Assembly: GCF_900107535.1 (NCBI RefSeq)
Contig: NZ_FNRA01000001.1
Location: forward strand, 310,001-374,000
From: Pedobacter hartonius
GTDB lineage: Bacteria; Bacteroidota; Bacteroidia; Sphingobacteriales; Sphingobacteriaceae
Reading direction: 5' to 3'
Length of the DNA: 64,000 nt
The notes under the pieces were generated by a model. It was not told the DNA's origin. It worked only from the letters and a program-made list of their open reading frames with translations, and did no database searches. The translations under genes and the position numbers were made by a program. This document shows positions 27,617 to 36,338 of this stretch, in pieces. How positions within the stretch are numbered: position 1 is the first letter of the stretch; the number at the start of each line of letters is the position of its first letter.

Positions 27617-28925
27617 ATGCAGCCAGAGACTTCTATAGACCACTACCGACTGCTGGTAGAAACAGAGTTTGGGATCAGGGACAGGGATGAATGGGATAAC
27701 CAGGCATTTGAAAAGCTAAGTTCCAGGATCCTGGAAAAAACGGGGGAACGTTTAAGTGTGTCTACCCTAAAACGGATCTGGGGCAAAGTCAGCTATGATC
27801 ATGCCCCAGCGAAAAGCACGCTGAATATACTTGCCCGTTACGCCGGATATGAAAACTGGCGCAGCTTTACCGTTCAGCATGCCATATCCCCTGAAAAAAG
27901 CATTCCGGCCACTCCCGCTGAGAATAATCCGGCTATACCGCAGCAAAGCCTCAGATCAACTGTGCCATGGAAGTTCACAAAAAAAAATGATACTGCTGAC
28001 CGGCCTGGTTGTGATCATCACAGGAATAGGTATGCTGTTCCTAAAACACAGGACAACACAGTCTTCACCACCTCCCGCAACCAGCTTTGAAGCTCATAAA
28101 ACCTCGGATGACCTGCCCAATTCAGTGATCTTTAATTACAGCATTTCAGGGCTTCCTACCGGTCATGTGATGATACAGCAATCCTGGGACAGCACCAGGC
28201 AGGAAGACGTAAGCGCAAACAGGAATAAACATGCCTCTATTTATTATTATCCGGGTTATTTTGTTGCGAAACTCATCGTAAATGGAAAAATTCAAAAAGA
28301 AACAGCGGTTTTTATTCAAACCAAAGGCTGGAAAGCCATGATCAGAAGGAAACCGATGCCGGCATATCTTTCCAGCGGAGAAACCCGGACAGGCAGAGGC
28401 CTCGGAATTGACGCCGTTACCATTCTAAAAAAGACAGGAACTTCCGTTTTGAATGGTACCTGGACGGAATTTGCGAACGTACGCCCTTTTGGAGATACAA
28501 AAGGAGATAATTTCCGTCTGGAAACAACACTTGCCAATACTTCTACCGCAGAGGAATCGATCTGCAGGAACGTCAAAATTACGGTATTGGGCAAAGGAGG
28601 CGCAATCATTGTTCCGCTATCGGTGAAAGGATGCGAGGCCAATCTTGAAATGTTGACCGGGGATCAACTGATCAGTGGCAGGGAAGAAGACCTCAGTGCT
28701 TTAGGATGTAATTTTCCGGATTTTCAGGACGTGACAGTTCAGGTTTCAGGCTCAAGGCTCCATGTGCTGATCAATGGCAAATTGGCTGTTGACAGCACTG
28801 TATCCTATACCATTGGTGAAATTGTGGGTCTTCGTTATGCCATTGAAGGCATCGGTACCATCAAACATGTGACGCTCTATTCAGGAAAAAAAGCAGTCTA
28901 CAATGAAAATTTTATTAAAGACTAA
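27617..28925 (+). pseudogene. Transmembrane regulator split by a frameshift at a 9-A run
   Basis: Two frames together make one protein. The ATG at 27617 gives about 120 residues of an N-terminal helical, probably DNA-binding domain common in Bacteroidota (L-S-V-S-T-L-K-R-I-W-G-K-V, L-A-R-Y-A-G-Y-E-N-W-R-S-F). At the A-run 27979-27987 the frame is lost. In the next frame a membrane helix (M-I-L-L-T-G-L-V-V-I-I-T-G) and a 280-residue outer domain ending R-Y-A-I-E-G-I-G-T-I-K-H-V continue to 28925. Eight A instead of nine would join them. It could be a pseudogene, a sequencing error, phase variation, or a site of transcriptional slippage. It is divergent from the lectin-like gene. Confidence 0.75.
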
Positions 28926-29503
28926 CCATGAATCGCCTCCCCCTTGCCAAAGCCCTGAATAAGCTCGCCTTCAAAGTCAAGCCATTCCTTCCATCTTTTG
29001 TCCACGTCAATGTCAACAGTGTATTTACGCGCAAAATTTAAGAACGTGGTATAATGTCCTGCTTCAGATATCATCAGGTCATGATAAAACTTTGCCAGTT
29101 CGGCATCTTTGATATTTTGCGAAAGAACCCGGAAACGTTCGCAGCTTCTTGCTTCTATCATTGCGGCAAAAAGCAGACGGTCGATAAAAGCCGAATTCCT
29201 GCTGCCGTCCCTGCGGTTAAATTTAACCAGACGGCCCACATAATCATCTTTACGCTCACGCCCTAAGGTGTATCCACGCTTTTTAATGATATCAACAACC
29301 ATTTGAAAATGCTGCATCTCCTCAATCGCAATTGCTGTTAATTCTTCCACCAGGTCCATATGTTCAGAGTTTTGGGTGATCAGCGTAATCGCATTGGTTG
29401 CCGCCTTCTGCTCGCACCATGCATGGTCGGTCAGGATTTCTTCCAGATTTGACTCTGCAATATTGGCCCAGCGGGGGTCTGTCAGTAATTTTAATCCAAG
29501 CAT
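28922..29503 (-). CDS. miaE: tRNA-(ms2io6A)-hydroxylase MiaE
   Basis: A 193-residue di-iron hydroxylase that oxidises the isopentenyl group of ms2i6A at tRNA position 37. The ferritin-like iron ligands appear as E-Q-K-A-A near residue 32, A-I-A-I-E-E-M-Q-H-F and I-E-A-R-S-C-E-R-F, then I-S-E-A-G-H-Y. The length is normal. It is convergent with the frameshifted regulator gene, their stops overlapping by 4 bases. It appears to be a single gene. Confidence 0.93.
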   Translation of the reverse strand: MLGLKLLTDPRWANIAESNLEEILTDHAWCEQKAATNAITLITQNSEHMDLVEELTAIAIEEMQHFQMVVDIIKKRGYTLGRERKDDYVGRLVKFNRRDGSRNSAFIDRLLFAAMIEARSCERFRVLSQNIKDAELAKFYHDLMISEAGHYTTFLNFARKYTVDIDVDKRWKEWLDFEGELIQGFGKGEAIHG

Positions 29504-29615
29504 CGGTTTTTGAATAAGTCTTACAAAACTAGCAATAATAGCCTGGTTTCGGTAATAACGACAGGTGCTTTGAGAATTGTGTATGAAAAAGATCTATTTT
29601 GCATAAATTTAAAGA

Positions 29616-30857
29616 ATGGATAAAAAAAGTGTACTGATCATTGGGCTGGTATGGCCGGAACCCCTCTCATCGGCAGCGGGGACAAGGATACTTCAGCTCA
29701 TCAATTTGTTTCTCTCCGCGTCTTACAAAGTATTCTTTGCCTCTGCGGCATCAAAAAGCGAGTTCAGTTATGCACTGCAGGAGATAGCTGTTACGGAGCA
29801 GGAAATCAGGTTAAATGACAATAGCTTCAATATATTTTTAAAGGATATCCAGCCCGGCATTGTGCTTTTCGACCGCTTTGTAATGGAAGAGCAATACGGA
29901 TGGAGGGTGCAGCAGGAATGCCCGGATGCTATGCGAATGCTGGACACCGAAGACCTTCATTGTCTCCGTTATGCCCGGCAGGAAGCCTTTAAAACCTCAA
30001 AACCACTTAACCTGTTCACTGATATGGCCAAAAGGGAGATCGCCTCTATTTTGCGGTGTGATCTTTCTCTGCTCATTTCAGAGACTGAAATGAATATTTT
30101 GCAGGAACAATTTCATGTAGAGCGGTCATTAATTTATTACCTTCCTTTTTTGGAAGATGAACTAACGGAAAAAAATACCCGCAGGTGGAAAGGATTTGAT
30201 GAACGGGAAGGATTCGTATTTATCGGAAACTATCTGCATGAGCCAAATTGGAACACACTTCAGGTATTAAAAACTGAGATTTGGCCGGTATTAAGAAAAA
30301 GACTGCCTGCCGCAATCCTTCATATCTATGGTGCATACCCTTCACAAAAGGTAATGCAGCTTCATAACCCTAAAGAGAACTTTCTGGTTCAGGGTCGTGC
30401 GAAAGACGCGCGTGAAGCAGTATCAGCGCATAAAGTATTGCTTGCACCCATACAATTTGGTGCCGGCGTAAAAGGAAAACTGATTGATGCCATGCAGGCA
30501 GGTACGCCTGCTGTCACCAGCACAACCGGTGCTGAAGCAATGAGAGGTGATCTTGACTGGAACGGAGCCATAACAGATGATCCTGAAGCTTTCAGTGATC
30601 AGGCCCTGAAATTATACCAGGATAAAAGCTATTGGTTACAGGCGCAGCAAAACGGTATACAGATCATCAACAAACGTTATGGAAAAGCAACATTCGGCCC
30701 TTCATTCCTCGAAGCAATCAAGGCCCTTGCTGCGGACTTAACCCTACACCGCAACCGCAACTTCATCGGCCAGATCCTGCAATACCATACACTGAACAGC
30801 ACCAGGTACATGTCAATGTGGATAGAGGAAAAGAACAAGAGCCAAAAGGCTTCATAA
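29616..30857 (+). CDS. GT4-type glycosyltransferase
   Basis: A 413-residue protein with two Rossmann-like halves. The N-terminal half opens V-L-I-I-G-L-V-W-P-E-P and lacks a signal peptide. The C-terminal donor half has F-V-F-I-G-N-Y-L-H-E-P-N-W, I-L-H-I-Y-G and the sugar-nucleotide motif A-P-I-Q-F-G-A-G-V-K-G-K-L-I-D-A-M, as in the Glyco_trans_1_4 group. Acceptor and product are unknown and no polysaccharide cluster surrounds it. It lies upstream of parA, separated by 110 bases with a probable promoter. Confidence 0.85.
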   Translation: MDKKSVLIIGLVWPEPLSSAAGTRILQLINLFLSASYKVFFASAASKSEFSYALQEIAVTEQEIRLNDNSFNIFLKDIQPGIVLFDRFVMEEQYGWRVQQECPDAMRMLDTEDLHCLRYARQEAFKTSKPLNLFTDMAKREIASILRCDLSLLISETEMNILQEQFHVERSLIYYLPFLEDELTEKNTRRWKGFDEREGFVFIGNYLHEPNWNTLQVLKTEIWPVLRKRLPAAILHIYGAYPSQKVMQLHNPKENFLVQGRAKDAREAVSAHKVLLAPIQFGAGVKGKLIDAMQAGTPAVTSTTGAEAMRGDLDWNGAITDDPEAFSDQALKLYQDKSYWLQAQQNGIQIINKRYGKATFGPSFLEAIKALAADLTLHRNRNFIGQILQYHTLNSTRYMSMWIEEKNKSQKAS

Positions 30858-30926
30858 TGACCTCTATAGCTAATTTACGCGGATATTCGGCTGCAATCAG
30901 TAAAAAAATACATGATGATATTGAAA

Positions 30927-30934
30927 TATCTTTG
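30927..30934 (+). promoter_or_regulatory. Bacteroidota -7 element upstream of parA
   Basis: TATCTTTG fits the TAnnTTTG consensus exactly, 34 bases before the parA ATG. No good -33 TTTG is visible, so the call rests on the -7 box alone. Confidence 0.4.
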
Positions 30935-30967
30935 TATCATTGCGCCCTTGTATAAAGATATATTGAT

Positions 30968-31711
30968 ATGAAGACTATAGCTGTTATAAACCATAAAGGC
31001 GGCACGGGAAAAACAACTTCTGCCCTGAATATTGGTGCCGGATTAGCGCGTTTAAAGAAAAAAACTTTGTTGGTTGATATCGATCCTCAGTCCAACTTAA
31101 CAGAAGGCTTAGGGCTCAGGGATGTAGAGATGTCAATTTATGACAGCATCAAGAATGATACGCCTCTTCCTGTTGTATCCATCTCGGAATATCTGGACAT
31201 CGTCCCTTCCTCATTAGATTTATTAGGGGCAGAGATTGAACTCGTTTCAAGGCTGGGAAGAGAAACCATTCTAAAAAGATTATTGAAACCGCTGGCAGGA
31301 AAATATGATTATGTACTGATTGATTGTGCACCAGCTTTGGGAATGCTTACCGTAAATGCGCTGGTAGCAGCAGACACAGTGATGATTCCGCTAGAGGCTG
31401 AATATTTTGCATACAGGGGGATAGACCGTTTGGTATCGATCATTTCTGATGTGAGGACACATTATAATGAGAGTCTTACAATAGGCGGTGTATTTATCAC
31501 TAAGATCAACCCAAGAAGGGTGATCACTGAACAGATCACCGGCAGTATCAAAAAATATTTCAATGATAAGCTATTCGATACTTCTGTAAGAATCAACGTA
31601 GCACTTGTAGAAGCACAGTTAAAAGGAATAGATGTTTTTGAATATGCACCTGCATCAAATGGTGCAATAGATTATTCAAATCTGGTAGATGAAATTTTAG
31701 TTAAAATATAA
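30968..31711 (+). CDS. parA: ParA family ATPase
   Basis: A 247-residue partition-type ATPase. The deviant Walker A is N-H-K-G-G-T-G-K-T-T (signature lysine two residues before the loop's glycine pair), with D-I-D-P-Q-S-N-L (A') and Y-V-L-I-D-C-A-P (Walker B). Such proteins dimerise with ATP on the nucleoid and position plasmids, chromosome origins or protein cargo. No ParB-like gene follows. Instead an 86-residue protein begins 5 bases after the stop. A cargo-positioning role, or a relic of a mobile element, is as likely as chromosome segregation. Confidence 0.92.
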   Translation: MKTIAVINHKGGTGKTTSALNIGAGLARLKKKTLLVDIDPQSNLTEGLGLRDVEMSIYDSIKNDTPLPVVSISEYLDIVPSSLDLLGAEIELVSRLGRETILKRLLKPLAGKYDYVLIDCAPALGMLTVNALVAADTVMIPLEAEYFAYRGIDRLVSIISDVRTHYNESLTIGGVFITKINPRRVITEQITGSIKKYFNDKLFDTSVRINVALVEAQLKGIDVFEYAPASNGAIDYSNLVDEILVKI

Positions 31712-31715
31712 GAGC

Positions 31716-31976
31716 ATGGCAAAGAAAAACTTGGGCGATATCGAGGACAACAATAAAAATTTAAGCGGGGTATCTGCGCTGTTCAACTCTCCGTTGAAAG
31801 AAGTAAATACAAAGGTAACAAAACAAGCTCCGCAATCCGAAGAAGAAGAAACGGTTACTTATCCGTTAAGACTTAAAAAAAGCTCATTAAAGGCATTGAA
31901 GATATTGGGAGCGCAACGGGGGATCACGGTGAAAGAACTGATCATGTCGGTGATCAAAAAAGAGTATGACCTGTAG
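31716..31976 (+). CDS. Small ParA-partner protein with a ribbon-helix-helix-like C-terminus
   Basis: An 86-residue protein 5 bases after parA. Residues 1-45 are polar and probably disordered. Residues 46-86 read V-T-Y-P-L-R-L-K-K-S-S-L-K-A-L-K, then G-I-T-V-K-E-L-I-M-S-V-I, which fits one strand and two helices of a ribbon-helix-helix fold. A disordered N-terminus plus a DNA-binding dimer is the layout of small partition partners that stimulate the ParA ATPase. It is named by position and fold only. Confidence 0.6.
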   Translation: MAKKNLGDIEDNNKNLSGVSALFNSPLKEVNTKVTKQAPQSEEEETVTYPLRLKKSSLKALKILGAQRGITVKELIMSVIKKEYDL

Positions 31977-31985
31977 GATTAAAAG

Positions 31986-32025
31986 AACCAGTCTATGTAT
32001 AGAGATATCTATATATAGACTGGTT
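31986..32025. terminator. Long hairpin between parA operon and a convergent lipoprotein gene
   Basis: Outer arms 31986-31996 (AACCAGTCTAT) and 32015-32025 (ATAGACTGGTT) are perfectly complementary, and an inner TATAGA/TCTATA pair extends the stem. It lacks a clear U-tract, but lies just after the parA-operon stop and before the convergent stop at 32033, so termination for both is likely. Confidence 0.65.
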
Positions 32026-32032
32026 GATGTGA

Positions 32033-32845
32033 TCAGTTGATCGTTATCAATTTTTTTTCAGTGGTATGCACACTGAAGTACCCTAATGCCCCATTGTCAA
32101 TGTTTGAAGGTGGATTTCCAGGAGTAACACCACCACCCGGCCCGTTTTGCGTCTGCTGGCTCAGGGTAAACCAGTAGGTGAATACACCTTTGTCGATACA
32201 CTGCATTTCAACTTCCGCCACATCGCCTGTTTTAAGCTTCTCATTGTCATCATCATCATAGAAAAGCGTGTTTGTAACCTCATTTCCATTGGTCAGCCGG
32301 TCATTGTCTGCATATACTGTTTTAATTTGCACGCCATTCACCTTCAGTACCCAGCGGTACTGGTTTACCTGATCTGCGGGGTCTTTAAAATGCGTTTCTA
32401 CGGTCTTGATATCATCCCCGCCAAAGGTAATGATCTTTATACTCAGGGAATCCATTTTCACAAGCGACGGCATGGTAGAAGTGGCGCTGTAGGTAGTGTT
32501 CCTGGCAACTACCTTCATCGTATATTTATGCCCTGCTTCAGCCTTTAGGGAAGCGAAGGTATATGTTCCCGGTTTGGTTTCGGTAAAAGTCCATGAATGG
32601 TTATTGTCATCCGTTACCAGTACCTGCGCGCCTGTTACCGGCGGATATTCGTTACTGCTGGTATAGGGTACGGACTCGCTGATTGTTATGGTTTGCTGAC
32701 CGGCCTGATCGGTAATCGCGCCTTCGATCACCACCTGACTGGCGGAAGTATTCAGCTTTACATCAATCACTTTCTCGCAGGATGCGAAACTCAGCAGTGT
32801 GCCAATAGAAAAGACGCTGTATAGTATGTATTTATATTTTAGCAT
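32033..32845 (-). CDS. DUF4249 family lipoprotein
   Basis: A 270-residue lipoprotein. The signal peptide ends in a lipobox L-L-S-F-A-S-C (Cys 23), followed by E-K-V-I-D-V-K-L-N, the typical DUF4249 opening. The body is beta-rich (V-V-I-E-G-A-I-T, G-A-Q-V-L-V-T-D). DUF4249 genes regularly follow TonB-dependent receptor genes in Bacteroidota and are thought to act as surface partners, by analogy with SusD. Here it follows its receptor by 5 bases. At 270 residues it is shorter than many members (about 350-400), but the end looks natural. Confidence 0.88.
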   Translation of the reverse strand: MLKYKYILYSVFSIGTLLSFASCEKVIDVKLNTSASQVVIEGAITDQAGQQTITISESVPYTSSNEYPPVTGAQVLVTDDNNHSWTFTETKPGTYTFASLKAEAGHKYTMKVVARNTTYSATSTMPSLVKMDSLSIKIITFGGDDIKTVETHFKDPADQVNQYRWVLKVNGVQIKTVYADNDRLTNGNEVTNTLFYDDDDNEKLKTGDVAEVEMQCIDKGVFTYWFTLSQQTQNGPGGGVTPGNPPSNIDNGALGYFSVHTTEKKLITIN

Positions 32846-32850
32846 GGCTT

Positions 32851-35181
32851 TTAAAATTTAAAGTTATAGGTTACAGACGGGATGATGCCGAACAGACTTG
32901 TTTGTACAGCTTCAGTTTGGGTAGGATCATTCTTTTTATCCCTGAACTGTATCGAATATGGATTTTTACGGTTAAGTGCATTGTATAAACCGAAGCTCCA
33001 GCTGGACTGGTACTTTTTGGTTTCCTTCGCTTTAAGCGTTGCGCTGACATCCAGTCTGGCCGTATAAGGCATCCGATTGGCATTGCGGTCAGTATAATAA
33101 TAGGTAGTCAGTCCGCCTACGTTATATTTCCCTGCCGGATAGGTCACCGCATTTCCAGTGCTGTAGATATAATTGGCCGAAAAAGTCCACCGCGGGCTGA
33201 AGTTATAAATACCTACCAAAGACAGGTCATGCGTCCTGTCCTGCCTTGCAGGGAAATAACTGCCATGATTGATTCCATCAAATTTGCGTTCGGTTTTTGA
33301 CAAAGTATAACTTATCCATCCCGTTAGTTTGCCTTTTGTCTTTTTCGCGTACAGCTCAAGGCCATAAGCACGGCCTGTACCATATAACAATTCAGATTCC
33401 ACATTCGCATTGGCGGTCAGCTCTGCCCCGTCCCTATAGTCGATCTGGTTCTGCAGCCATTTGTAATAGATCTCTCCTGATATCTCGAATGAATTATCCT
33501 TACTGTTCCTGAAATACCCAACGGCAACCTGATCTGCCAGTTCGGGCTTAATATTGTTGCTGCTCATCACATACTGGTCTGTAGGTGAACCTGTATTGGC
33601 ATTGGTCAGGATATGAATATTCTGTGTGTTACGGTTATAGGACGCTTTTACAGCGTTCTCCTCGTTCAGACTGTAACTGGCCGAAAAACGCGGCTCCGGA
33701 TAGATATAGGTCTTCACAAACTTTCCGCTTCCGCTGGTTGACGATGATGCAACCTCAGCCTCACTGTCATACGTGTTAAACGTACCCGGGCCCAGCAGAG
33801 AGAAAGAGCTTAACCTAACGCCATACAATATATTTAACTTATCGGTCAGCTTCCATTCGTCTGATAAATACCCTGCAAGCTCTAATCCGTATCTGTTCTC
33901 CACTGCGAGAGGATTGAAGCTGGAATTGCCCGAGGTAGTGATATCTGATGGCGCAATCCGGTGGTGTGTAGCCTGAACCCCAAACCGGATCACATGTTTG
34001 TTGCTGTAATACTGCAGGTCTTCTTTCAGGTTAAAATCCCTGATGAGAGAGGTCACCCGTGCATTGTTATCGGCATCAAGTAATTCAATCGCGTAATGGT
34101 ATTTATTGAAGATGAAAGAGGTATTTGAAAATAACTTATCATTAAAAACATGGTTTAAACGTACAGTTGCAGTCGTATTGCCCCAGTCATTGGCAAAAAG
34201 ATCTTTGATCCCGATGTTGTCCTGGCCAAAATAACCAGATACAAACAGCGTATTCTTATCATCAAACTTATAGTTTGCCTTGGCATTGATATCATAAAAA
34301 TTTAGTGTATTGCTATTTAACGAAGAATCCGATGATGCCTTTAACAACAGGTCAATATAAGTTCTTCTGGCGCTGATCATAAATGAGCCCCTGTCTTTTA
34401 CGATCGGGCCTTCTACTTTTATGCGGGAGGCAATCAGTCCTATTCCACCTTCAACACCAAATTCTTTATTATTGCCGTCCTGCATTTTTACATCGAGAAC
34501 AGAGGACAACCGCCCGCCATATTGAGCCGGCATACCTCCTTTATAGAGACTCACATCCTTGATAGCATCCCCGTTAAATGTAGAGAAAAAGCCCAACAGG
34601 TGTGACGAATTATATACCGTAGCCTCGTCCAGCAGGATCAGGTTCTGATCAGCTGCACCACCCCGTACAAAAAACCCGGTATTTCCCTCCCCTCCGGATT
34701 TCACCCCGGGCAGTAGCTGGATGGTTTTCAAAACATCCTTCTCGCCGAATAATACGGGTAAGTTATCCAGGGACTTCATATCGAGTTTGTCCAGCCCCAT
34801 CTGTGGACTGCTGATATTCTCATTTTTACGGCTGCTGGAAGTGATCACAACTTCCTGTAACGCTGCCTTGTCTGTACCAAGTTCAATATTCAGCTTTGTC
34901 GCTGCAGTAAGGGAAATCTTTTTCGTAAATGGCTGGTAACCGGTATAACTTACCACGAGGTTGTACTCAGCACTGGTACCTGAAAGCGAATAAAAGCCGT
35001 AGGCGTTACTTGAGGTACCAAAAGATCGCGCCGCTCCCTGTATTTTAATGGTGGCGCCAATCAGGGTTTCCCCGGTTGCAGCATCCCTGACCGTTCCGCT
35101 GATGGTAAATTTTTGTTGGGCAAAAGCCGATGAAAACAGGCAAAAAAAGACGAATAGACAAGTATAGAGCGTTTTTATCAT
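32851..35181 (-). CDS. TonB-dependent receptor with carboxypeptidase-like domain
   Basis: A 776-residue outer-membrane receptor. A signal peptide (1-21, ending A-F-A-Q-Q) precedes a CarboxypepD_reg-like domain (F-T-I-S-G-T-V-R-D-A, 25-105), a plug domain (L-P-V-L-F-G-E-K-D-V-L-K-T-I-Q-L-L-P-G-V) and a barrel ending P-S-V-T-Y-N-F-K-F. It should import an unknown ligand with TonB energy. It forms an operon with the DUF4249 lipoprotein gene. The 235-base leader contains an AT-rich inverted repeat that could be an operator. Confidence 0.93.
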   Translation of the reverse strand: MIKTLYTCLFVFFCLFSSAFAQQKFTISGTVRDAATGETLIGATIKIQGAARSFGTSSNAYGFYSLSGTSAEYNLVVSYTGYQPFTKKISLTAATKLNIELGTDKAALQEVVITSSSRKNENISSPQMGLDKLDMKSLDNLPVLFGEKDVLKTIQLLPGVKSGGEGNTGFFVRGGAADQNLILLDEATVYNSSHLLGFFSTFNGDAIKDVSLYKGGMPAQYGGRLSSVLDVKMQDGNNKEFGVEGGIGLIASRIKVEGPIVKDRGSFMISARRTYIDLLLKASSDSSLNSNTLNFYDINAKANYKFDDKNTLFVSGYFGQDNIGIKDLFANDWGNTTATVRLNHVFNDKLFSNTSFIFNKYHYAIELLDADNNARVTSLIRDFNLKEDLQYYSNKHVIRFGVQATHHRIAPSDITTSGNSSFNPLAVENRYGLELAGYLSDEWKLTDKLNILYGVRLSSFSLLGPGTFNTYDSEAEVASSSTSGSGKFVKTYIYPEPRFSASYSLNEENAVKASYNRNTQNIHILTNANTGSPTDQYVMSSNNIKPELADQVAVGYFRNSKDNSFEISGEIYYKWLQNQIDYRDGAELTANANVESELLYGTGRAYGLELYAKKTKGKLTGWISYTLSKTERKFDGINHGSYFPARQDRTHDLSLVGIYNFSPRWTFSANYIYSTGNAVTYPAGKYNVGGLTTYYYTDRNANRMPYTARLDVSATLKAKETKKYQSSWSFGLYNALNRKNPYSIQFRDKKNDPTQTEAVQTSLFGIIPSVTYNFKF

Positions 35182-35326
35182 GAATGTGGATTATGTTCAA
35201 AATTAATATATACTGCAAAATAGTTTTAAGACACGCAAAAAGCGAAATACCCTTACGCCTTCATGCTTTAATTTTTTTTTTGCAAAGCAATATTAATTTG
35301 TTGCCACAAACATAAGTCACAACCGG

Positions 35327-35356
35327 TTAATTAACTACTTATAATTAGTTAATTAA
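35327..35356. repeat. AT-rich inverted repeat upstream of the TonB receptor
   Basis: Arms 35327-35337 (TTAATTAACTA) and 35346-35356 (TAGTTAATTAA) are perfect over 11 bases, with an 8-base spacer. It lies 146 bases before the receptor ATG and could be an operator or a weak hairpin. Confidence 0.45.
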
Positions 35357-35384
35357 TAGTCTGAACCAGCAGTTTTTTCGGATT

Positions 35385-35415
35385 TCAGTACCAGTCAGGG
35401 ATTGACTGGTACTGA
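35385..35415. terminator. Hairpin after mtnN
   Basis: A 13-bp perfect stem (35385-35397 with 35403-35415, TCAGTACCAGTCA type) has a GGGAT loop. It sits 2 bases after the mtnN stop on the minus strand. There is no good U-tract, but position and strength argue for termination. Confidence 0.6.
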
Positions 35416-35416
35416 T

Positions 35417-36178
35417 TTATAACAATAAAAATATATTTTTGATAATTTCATGTGAATACTTACTGGACACATTTATGATAAAATCTGCGAAATTAATTGC
35501 CGAATTTTCATTCGATTCATCCGAAATGATCCTGATCACTACAAACGGAACACCGTATTCGTAACAAACCTGGGCAACTGATGCACCTTCCATCTCTACA
35601 CACAGGCTATCAGGCAGATTTGAAAGCAAAGTATCTTTATCAACCTGCTTTGCAAAAAACTGATCACCACTTGCAATCGTGCCTTTATATACTTCAGGGC
35701 TGGTTAACAGAAACTCATCCTTTTTATCCTGATCAATAAAAGCCTGGTTTTGATTATCCAATGTGGCATGAATGGCTTTTTCCGCAATAGCAACCAGTTT
35801 TGTATCAGGTTCAAAATAGGTAACGCCAAGCAGTGGTATCTCATAGCGTTCCATGATAGGCCTGGCATCCATATCATGCTGAACCAAACGTTCTGCAATG
35901 ACGATGTCCCCGATTCTTAACTGATGACTGATTGCACCGGCAACTCCAATAAAGATCAGCTCTGTGATGTTAAATTTAACAATTAAACTTGTCACTGTGG
36001 TTGCGGCGGCAACTTTGCCCCATCTCGAAAAAACCAGAACAGTATTGACCCCGTTTATTATACCCGTATAATAGGTTCTCATCCCATAGGAAGACTCCTT
36101 TACATCAGTCATGAGCTGCAAAATGCTATTGATTTCCTCATGCATTGCGCCAATAATACCTACTACTCTTTCATTCAT
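35417..36178 (-). CDS. mtnN: 5'-methylthioadenosine/S-adenosylhomocysteine nucleosidase
   Basis: A 253-residue cytosolic enzyme that removes adenine from MTA and SAH, in methionine salvage and the activated methyl cycle. The ATG at 36178 gives the family opening V-V-G-I-I-G-A-M-H-E-E. The frame is open 16 codons further upstream, but an A/G-rich site (AAAAGAAAAT) directly precedes the chosen ATG. The motifs I-F-I-G-V-A-G-A-I, V-E-M-E-G-A-S-V-A-Q-V-C and the catalytic Asp in I-I-S-D-E-S-N are present. It is a single gene. Confidence 0.92.
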   Translation of the reverse strand: MNERVVGIIGAMHEEINSILQLMTDVKESSYGMRTYYTGIINGVNTVLVFSRWGKVAAATTVTSLIVKFNITELIFIGVAGAISHQLRIGDIVIAERLVQHDMDARPIMERYEIPLLGVTYFEPDTKLVAIAEKAIHATLDNQNQAFIDQDKKDEFLLTSPEVYKGTIASGDQFFAKQVDKDTLLSNLPDSLCVEMEGASVAQVCYEYGVPFVVIRIISDESNENSAINFADFIINVSSKYSHEIIKNIFLLL

Positions 36179-36338
36179 ATTTTCTTTTTTAATTAAGTTA
36201 TAATGTTTAACAAAAAATGAATTCAACTTAATCTCATCATATCAGTTAAGAAGATAATTCATATATAAATAACTTAATAAAAAGTTTATTATTACATCCT
36301 TTTGAATTATTTTATGGAATCATTCTGACCTCAGGCAG

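Noticed and set aside
30632..30955. A 107-codon plus-strand frame overlapping the end of the glycosyltransferase gene
   Set aside because: It is an out-of-frame shadow of the glycosyltransferase with no family resemblance.
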